A stretch of 64,000 nucleotides of DNA from Marisa cornuarietis (Eukaryota; Mollusca; Gastropoda; Architaenioglossa; Ampullariidae): contig SMMW01000584.1 of NCBI GenBank assembly GCA_004794655.1, positions 3,976,001 through 4,040,000 of the forward strand, written 5' to 3'. Position numbers and translations under genes: made by a program. The notes under the pieces are model-generated. The model was not told the origin of the DNA. It saw only the letters and a program-made list of their open reading frames with translations, and did no database searches. Of this stretch, positions 60,801 to 64,000 are shown piece by piece (within the stretch, counting starts at the first letter, position 1; each line of letters opens with the position of its first letter).

Positions 60801-62237
60801 CACTTTTTACTGACTTATTTTCATTATTAACAGTTTTTTGAATTTTGTGCAGTATTGAGTAGGATGATGTGAATCATTTGTGTGGGTTTGTTTTAGTTCA
60901 TGTTGTGTTTGTAAAGAATATACACTTGCAGTAAATTGGAAATTTGTTCAGACACAAATTCAACATTAAAAATATTGTTGTAACTTACAGAGGATCAACC
61001 CCTTAGGCATCTTGCCCACTCAGTCTCTAAAACTTATAGCCTATTATGGAAAGTGAACAAAATACCTGAATATCTTTTTGCTGCTACATGGACTTTTCAG
61101 TTCACCTTTTTCCTTTCCTTTCAACATACATTATTTTCCCATCTGTTATATTTATGACAAACTTTTGTTTTCTGAAAGGCAAAGTTTAACCAGCTCATCT
61201 CCCTAACACACAAGGGACGTGAGGCCTACAAAGAAATGGTCCAAGCTATTGAGCTTGAAATTGCTCAGAACCCACCACCTTCCATGTCCGCCAGCTCTTC
61301 AGTCCCGAGTCTGTATGCACATATGGGCCATTCCCGCACTCCATCAGGCTGCAGTGCCATCTCGTTCACCAGCAGCATCTTATCAGAACCAATATCAGAA
61401 AACTTTCCTCATGCTGAGCCTGAAACTGACAGCAAGGGCTATGAGATTGTTGTGCGCAGCCACATGTCAAACGAAATTACACTTAACGGCCATTCTGCTG
61501 GAAGTGTTGATGAAACTGCTCACAGCTCCAGCAGTAGGAGTATGCTGCAGAACTGTGTAGGACTGACAAACTTCCAGCCCTCTGTGGACGACATCGATGA
61601 TGGGAATGAGGCTGACACAGAGGATTTTGCTGATCTGCCTCAGCAGAAGAAGGCCAGCAGTGGTAGCCCTGTAGGAAAGGCAACAGACCGAAGGAACTCT
61701 GGTGGTGGTGACAGCGCTACTAGAGCTAAAGCAGTTGCACCAACATCGAATGATGAAAAGAAGACCGAGGATCCTCAAGATGTTCGTGATGACAGCAGCT
61801 TAAAGAAGGAGGAAAATGAGGAGGATGCCTGTGGAAGCGAAAGTGAGTCACAGTTCTGCGACCTCGCCCCCATTGATTCCATTCACAACAGTACCTACGA
61901 CTTGAACACTGAGATTCTCTCACAGCCTTCCTCCCGGACGTTGGAGAACAGCGAGGTGCTGTCCACACACTCGTCCAAGACCCTAGGGGAATGCAGCCTG
62001 GCCCCTTCAGCTGCCGAGCGAGTGCGGCAGGAGGGGTCACACACCCCAGAGAGTGGGCATGGTGCCAGTCGTGTGCGGCTGATAGACAAAGACCGCATTC
62101 AGACATGGCTTGAAACAACTCAGCTGTGTCTTGATGGCAAGGATGCACAACTGATTGAAGAGGAAGAAGGTAATACAGAGGACAAATACAAAGATGTGGA
62201 AGGAAAAAATCTGGAGGAGGAGCAAGCCAGAACTTAG
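45335..62237 (+). CDS. SECISBP2L: SECIS-binding protein 2-like (SBP2 family), 15 exons seen, start exon missing
   Basis: Binds the SECIS stem-loop in selenoprotein mRNA 3' UTRs and, with the selenocysteine elongation factor and ribosome, permits UGA recoding to selenocysteine. Exons: 45335-45534, 46161-46222, 46480-46847, 47119-47239, 47750-49140, 53557-53656, 53942-54234, 54684-54860, 57242-57363, 58139-58179, 58368-58557, 58939-59044, 59933-60047, 60464-60618, 61179-62237. They total 4500 nt in one continuous frame (1499 codons plus TAG). Landmarks: YMTNCYPFV (N-terminal), SVQTDFSKEIA, DSDSGYSSP (291-299), LEQQM...DMLDAFE, VILKEREEKK (905 on), YC-QILDKDIDACC...LVRFQDRMY, the L7Ae domain (about 1070-1150) and MGHSRTPS...ISEPISE. 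The last motif and DSDSGY point to the L-type paralogue. Human SECISBP2L is about 1100 residues, so the N-terminal half is longer here. The start Met is unresolved. Confidence 0.94.
46161..46222 (+). CDS. SECISBP2L: SECISBP2L exon
   Basis: 62 nt, acceptor tctgtgatag and donor gtaagt. Encodes PKQWTESRRFVQPCQLPFHG. Identified by phase continuity between neighbours; sequence conservation is weak. Confidence 0.75.
46480..46847 (+). CDS. SECISBP2L: SECISBP2L exon (P/T/G-rich)
   Basis: 368 nt, acceptor atggtaccag and donor gtaagc after CCATGG. Pro/Thr/Gly/Gln-rich low-conservation sequence, equivalent to the Y/P-rich N-terminal segment of the family. A 122-codon open frame in phase with both neighbours. 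Confidence 0.85.
47119..47239 (+). CDS. SECISBP2L: SECISBP2L exon ending SVQT
   Basis: 121 nt, acceptor ttgacatcag and donor gtcagt. Ends RAIIMKDNSVQT, continuing to DFSKEIADL in the next exon. Vertebrate KIVLLVDASQQTDFPSDIA aligns across the same junction. Confidence 0.9.
47750..49140 (+). CDS. SECISBP2L: SECISBP2L large exon (DSDSGY, basic cluster, FP…SY motifs)
   Basis: 1391 nt, acceptor ttcttaacag and donor gtaggt, 463 codons open. Contains DSDSGYSSP (shared with vertebrate L-type proteins), an H/Q-rich stretch (about 580-620), a basic cluster KKRRRRRRNRRQK (about 632-645; possible nuclear localisation signal), and two DFP-x-[LI]...SY-x4-K units (DFPAL...SYASIVK and DFPDI...SYSDVLK). Most of the gene's extra length sits here. 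Confidence 0.94.
50628..50890. mobile_element. Palindromic MITE flanked by TTAA
   Basis: 263 bp starting AGGACTGGTTGGTGCAA and ending with the inverse of AGGACTAGCTGGATGCAA, with TTAA directly outside both ends (piggyBac-type target). The arms pair almost throughout, including an inner block gttctcaagata and tatcttgagaac around 50731 and 50802, so it is a fold-back element. No ORF. Confidence 0.78.
51846..51879. repeat. (GTT)n microsatellite, retrotransposon tail
   Basis: Eleven or so TTG/GTT units at the 3' boundary of the reverse-oriented retrotransposon, and so its (AAC)n tail. Confidence 0.9.
51848..52965 (-). mobile_element. 5'-truncated non-LTR retrotransposon (RNase H-bearing, I/Jockey-like)
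   Basis: Inserted antisense in a SECISBP2L intron. The exact 11-bp direct repeat GTATCTGGTTT flanks it (51837-51847 and 52966-52976). On its own strand it ends in an (AAC)n tail (complement of GTT repeats, about 51848-51879). It retains only the 3' end of ORF2. The reverse transcriptase and endonuclease are absent, so it is dead on arrival, but the remaining frame is intact, implying a recent insertion. Confidence 0.9.
51887..52954 (-). CDS. Retrotransposon ORF2 C-terminal fragment with RNase H domain
   Basis: 355 codons with no stop or frameshift. The RNase HI domain runs from about 90 to 220: YTDGS (Asp98), FKAEVVAI (Glu138), FFTDALSVLQAL (Asp164) and IPSHCGVFGNEAAD (His204, Asp214), so all catalytic positions are present. 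A Cys/His cluster CPCQ...HLLQECP follows (about 302-316), as in many I- and Jockey-group ORF2 C-termini. The ATG at 52954 is probably just the first Met after truncation, not a native start. This is a fragment of a mobile-element polyprotein, not a host gene. Confidence 0.88.
   Translation of the reverse strand: MRIRLAQLTKGRLKRGSFIHQTRILERKHQDILEQDPREIPLYRTNPAWNESAFPLIHCNIHGVGKKDSQDDTAKKSCTLEYIHSNFPQDQWTHVYTDGSAEQAVKKGGAGIFIRYPGGKEDRLSLTTGLYSTNFKAEVVAIQTGATHIENSPDTSNNIVFFTDALSVLQALQTARDKELNALTTALSSLCRNHTVVLQWIPSHCGVFGNEAADTLAKEGSTKEQQDKSTTFNEVKTIIKAKQHNKWLQQHPRFNQNDPYYLLTRAEQVIIFRLRTGHNRLNHHLYTKLRIGQTDRCPCQTDSQTTKHLLQECPIHEDLRHRIWTDETPVSRKLHGSLEDLRRTASFVQEAGVSI
53557..53656 (+). CDS. SECISBP2L: SECISBP2L exon
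   Basis: 100 nt, acceptor ttgttatcag and donor gtagat. Encodes KPAVSDVRNRTQSAPCSC, then an acidic GEEGGDENF. It follows SYSDVLKR across the 4.4-kb intron that holds the retrotransposon. Placed by phase. Confidence 0.85.
53942..54234 (+). CDS. SECISBP2L: SECISBP2L exon (SKKARKRKKRRE … ADMLDAFE)
   Basis: 293 nt, acceptor ttttccccag and donor gtaaac. Encodes VPESKKARKRKKRRELA, ISLEQQMLREL and LSIADMLDAFE, aligning to vertebrate VPKRAKSQKKK, ISMEQKKLQEAL and LDLGDMLAALE. Confidence 0.96.
54684..54860 (+). CDS. SECISBP2L: SECISBP2L exon (…KHKKPSPLKK)
   Basis: 177 nt, acceptor caaattgcag and donor gtataa. Ends KRGKEREVPKHKKPSPLKK, matching vertebrate KGKEKEIAKLKRPTALKK at the start of the Sec-incorporation core. 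Confidence 0.95.
55105..55290 (+). mobile_element. tRNA-Arg-like SINE
   Basis: Contains a perfect A box TGGTGCAATGG (55120-55130) in the context GCAATGGATAGC typical of tRNA-Arg, and an imperfect B box GGTTCAGCT (55156-55164) about 36 nt on. There is no tRNA-like acceptor closure or anticodon arm. The sequence continues to CATTAAACACCAATTCC, a SINE-type body. A tRNA-derived retroposon, not a tRNA gene. Confidence 0.65.
55486..56442. mobile_element. DNA element with ~100-bp terminal inverted repeats
   Basis: Left end (55486-55594) and right end (56343-56442) are inverted copies made of TTCGACTAAG and GTCGTTTCG-type subrepeats, meeting the interior at CTATAGGACGCATG on both sides. The left arm has a 30-bp unit twice, exactly 60 bp apart. 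The interior (about 750 bp) is CpG-rich, contains an AATAAA (56105) and no transposase frame. Target duplication not identified; non-autonomous. Confidence 0.8.
57242..57363 (+). CDS. SECISBP2L: SECISBP2L exon (VILKEREEKK)
   Basis: 122 nt, acceptor gtcatacag and donor gtaaat. Begins VILKEREEKKRMRLIEE, near-identical to the family motif needed for the Sec-incorporation domain, followed by a divergent acidic stretch. Confidence 0.96.
58139..58179 (+). CDS. SECISBP2L: SECISBP2L 41-nt micro-exon
   Basis: Acceptor cttattctag and donor gtatgt. Encodes NPVGLAESDLSQD, phase 2 to 1. Skipping it would break the frame, so it should be constitutive. Confidence 0.82.
58368..58557 (+). CDS. SECISBP2L: SECISBP2L exon (SP-rich … IHSRRFRE)
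   Basis: 190 nt, acceptor tttgctcag and donor gtgagt. Ser/Pro-rich, with ISQTSPMSMSPLTPGASP, SSPIAG, then RIHSRRFR, matching vertebrate TKIHSKRFRE. Confidence 0.95.
58939..59044 (+). CDS. SECISBP2L: SECISBP2L exon (RNA-binding N-terminal helix)
   Basis: 106 nt, acceptor tgatacag and donor gtggga. Encodes YCTQILDKDIDACCTSLLQE, then LVRFQDRMYHKDPAK, aligning to vertebrate YCNQVLCKEIDECVTLLLQE. A (GTGC)-type repeat replaces the pyrimidine tract before the acceptor. Confidence 0.96.
59215..59460. repeat. CpG-rich block of unknown origin in an intron
   Basis: About 245 bp with many CpGs inside a CpG-poor intron, so probably a recent insertion. I see no clear terminal repeats, poly(A) tail or protein similarity. 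Confidence 0.35.
59933..60047 (+). CDS. SECISBP2L: SECISBP2L exon (L7Ae part 1)
   Basis: 115 nt, acceptor taatttacag and donor gtgagg. Encodes AKAKRRIVLGLREVTKHLKL, then KCVIISPNLEKIQSK, the start of the L7Ae/L30e kink-turn-binding fold. Confidence 0.98.
60464..60618 (+). CDS. SECISBP2L: SECISBP2L exon (L7Ae part 2)
   Basis: 155 nt, acceptor tctcacag and donor gtgaga. Encodes GGLDEALNNILNMCQEQSVP, then FVFALGRRALGRA and LVPVSVAGIFNYDG, the most conserved block of the family. Confidence 0.99.
61179..62237 (+). CDS. SECISBP2L: SECISBP2L last coding exon (acidic C-terminal tail)
   Basis: 1059 nt to TAG at 62235, acceptor tttctgaaag. Finishes the L7Ae region (FNQLISLTHKGREAYKEMV), then HMGHSRTPSGCSAISF and SEPISE as in vertebrate SECISBP2L. 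A long acidic Ser-rich tail follows, with RIQTWLETTQLCLDGKD (vertebrate RIESWVSETQRTME) and a Glu-rich end. Confidence 0.97.
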   Translation, partial: AKFNQLISLTHKGREAYKEMVQAIELEIAQNPPPSMSASSSVPSLYAHMGHSRTPSGCSAISFTSSILSEPISENFPHAEPETDSKGYEIVVRSHMSNEITLNGHSAGSVDETAHSSSSRSMLQNCVGLTNFQPSVDDIDDGNEADTEDFADLPQQKKASSGSPVGKATDRRNSGGGDSATRAKAVAPTSNDEKKTEDPQDVRDDSSLKKEENEEDACGSESESQFCDLAPIDSIHNSTYDLNTEILSQPSSRTLENSEVLSTHSSKTLGECSLAPSAAERVRQEGSHTPESGHGASRVRLIDKDRIQTWLETTQLCLDGKDAQLIEEEEGNTEDKYKDVEGKNLEEEQART

Positions 62238-63224
62238 TCCAGTGTATATAGATATATAATTTTGTATTTTGTATTTAAAAAAAAAATTAAAATGCCTCCT
62301 AGGTATTTTTAGATCAACAGTGTCTGTTGAAACACAGCTTCTACCTTCAGTGCAGTTTGTATGGTGCCATAATCTTCTGAAGGGACATAGGTTGTAAATC
62401 AGGGATTGGTGAAAAAATCTGATCTGAGACAAGTTGACTATGGGTTTAAACTGGCCATCATTTGTTTGCTTCTAACGACAAAGTCTGTAGAGTTCACCCT
62501 CAAGATGCCCTTGATGCATGCCATACTTTGCAGTGTTTCCTGCCTGACTTTGTAATTTATTGTTACTCATATTAAGTTGGTAAACCATTTGCATGCATGT
62601 GTGTGCACGTGTGTGTGTTGTTGTTGTTGAAGAGGGTGTGTGGATTGCATATCACTGATAGCTTCTCATGCTCTCCTCCCGCAAGTGGAAGTCATGATTC
62701 ACATTCTGTCTGTCATGTACAGACCTCTACAGCAAAGCTTAGGATTATGGAGTGCACATCAGTTTTGTGCACATTATTTTGTTCTTTTTGTCTGGTTTCT
62801 AATCAAACTCCCTTACAAAAAACACAAAAAAACCCAAACCCGAATGTGTGCGTATGGCTGTTGAATAATTTATATAGGTTATCAGCCAGATCCAAACCAT
62901 GTGCTTAGTTATTACGATCCCCAAAATTTGTTGATGTTTTTTTATGTCATTCGTAGATTTTAATGATGTCAGGTGGTTCATTTTACAAGCAGGCATTTAA
63001 AATTTGTGTATTGTCTTTCATAGCTTGGTATACTATCCCTTTTTTTCAAAACATAAAATTTGTGCAGTTACAGGCTGGAAAAATGTAACTATCCAGCGAA
63101 TGCTGCATTTCTTTTCTTCTTACTGTCTGTATTTATTTCTAGATTAGCCTTAATGTATTTTAAACTTTCTGTCAGTAGCATTTTTCCTTTACTTTCATTA
63201 CGTCTTTATCAAGAAAGTTTCATT

Positions 63225-63601
63225 TACTGTAAATTTCCCCAGCTTTAAACCCTGCGGCTTAAACAGCAATGCAGCTTGTTTGTGGATTTTTCCAGATTTT
63301 TCTGATTAATTTTTGGATGAGCTCCATGTTAAAGTGTTAACTGTGAATGTTCTTACGGTGTTAACTGTTCACAATTTTAAATCAAAGTTGCATATAGTTG
63401 AAGCATTCAGATCAGTTGCTGAAGCACACACCCTCATCATACTGAAAACGAGATGAAATGCCCATGATGCAGCTTTCTAGTTGTATATATTTGTGGCTTA
63501 TAAACCAGTGCGGCATATTTGTGAAAAAAATTAAGATTTTTTTAAAATTTAGTGGGTGTGACTTATAAACAGGTGTGCTCAATAGACCAAAATTTACAGT
63601 A
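63225..63601. mobile_element. TA-flanked MITE (Tc1/mariner-like ends) in the SECISBP2L 3' UTR
   Basis: Ends are the inverted pair TACTGTAAATTT and AAATTTACAGTA, so CTGTAAATTT repeats with a TA on each side. The interior repeats variants of tgcggcttaaac, cggcatatttgtg and gacttataaacaggtg. 377 bp, no ORF. Confidence 0.72.
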
Positions 63602-63908
63602 CACAAGCAAATATTAATGTCTTTTTAATTTCTTAGCCCACTTGTATGTTGTATGGAATATCACTATAGACATTTTTGCATGTGTATTATGAATGTGTTC
63701 GTGAATTACACTTAAAATATAAGGTGATGAAAGAGTCTCAAGTACATTCAAGTACTGTTTGTGATAAACTGTTTTGGGTTGTTTATACTTTATTTGTTAA
63801 AAAATTTGTTACAGAAAATAAAACTCATGATGAGCCAAGGCTCCAGGCCTTCCATATTTCAAACATAAAATCTTCAGTCATGCACAAGGCACTGAGTGTT
63901 ATTTGACT

Positions 63909-63914
63909 AATAAA
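63909..63914 (+). terminator. Candidate poly(A) signal of SECISBP2L
   Basis: AATAAA followed by TGTCTTCC and a T/G-rich stretch. An alternative AATAAA lies at 63817. Confidence 0.45.
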
Positions 63915-64000
63915 TGTCTTCCATGGAAGATTGTAGCCATCTCTTTCTGCTAGATGTTTGGATGCAGCTTGTCAAGGATACTGAACCATCTCAGTTTGTT

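Larger units (their letters stand above)
45535..61178 (+). other. SECISBP2L introns
   Basis: Fourteen introns, 0.19-4.4 kb, CpG-poor. The largest (49141-53556) carries a TTAA-flanked MITE and a reverse-oriented non-LTR retrotransposon. The intron 54861-57241 carries a SINE and a long-TIR element. The intron 59045-59932 holds a CpG-rich block (about 59215-59460). The others show only microsatellites (about 53754-53815, 57491-57514 and 58905-58930). Confidence 0.8.
62238..64000 (+). other. SECISBP2L: SECISBP2L 3' UTR and downstream
   Basis: AT-rich, CpG-poor sequence after the TAG at 62235. Candidate poly(A) signals AATAAA at 63817 and 63909; the second is followed by a T/G-rich stretch. A TA-flanked MITE (63225-63601) lies within it. 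No other gene is supported to the window edge. Confidence 0.6.

Overview
This is animal nuclear DNA: GT-AG introns, AT-rich non-coding sequence, microsatellites and many small transposons. I infer a lophotrochozoan, probably a mollusc and perhaps a gastropod. The reasons are single-copy-style E-protein and SECISBP2L genes, a tRNA-Arg-like SINE, RNase-H-bearing and CR1/L2-like non-LTR remnants, and a mosaic of CpG-depleted gene bodies and CpG-retaining promoter blocks. The species cannot be fixed from sequence alone.

Two protein-coding genes lie head to tail on the + strand. Gene 1 (4457-31629 coding, 3' UTR perhaps to about 36.4 kb) is the class I bHLH E-protein (Daughterless/TCF3/TCF4/TCF12). 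Fifteen coding exons were placed and their splice phases all agree. The exons encoding the classical N-terminal AD1 were not found and should lie left of the window. What is visible starts from two alternative first exons. One at 4457 begins MYC and matches the vertebrate TCF4-A/HEBAlt short-isoform N-terminus. The other at 24233 lies inside the gene, in a CpG-retaining block, and would give a 348-residue protein lacking AD1 and the AD2 helices. Two alternative C-termini are also possible.

Gene 2 (45335-62237) is SECIS-binding protein 2-like (SECISBP2L/SBP2), the RNA-binding factor for selenocysteine insertion. Fifteen exons give 1499 visible codons plus the stop. The start-codon exon is not identified and should lie in 36.4-45.3 kb. 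The last exons carry the L7Ae RNA-binding domain and a long acidic tail.

Accessory DNA: a hAT-type MITE (8.1 kb), a CR1/L2-like LINE scrap (9.8-10.0 kb), a small TIR element (38.5 kb), a palindromic TTAA-flanked MITE (50.6 kb), a 5'-truncated non-LTR retrotransposon with an intact RNase H frame and an 11-bp target duplication (51.8-53.0 kb), a tRNA-Arg-like SINE (55.1 kb), a long-TIR DNA element (55.5-56.4 kb) and a TA-flanked MITE in the SECISBP2L 3' UTR (63.2-63.6 kb). No rRNA gene, functional tRNA gene, CRISPR array or prokaryotic feature was seen.

The two genes have no known joint biochemical role. Their linkage is interesting because TCF12 and SECISBP2L both map to human 15q21.
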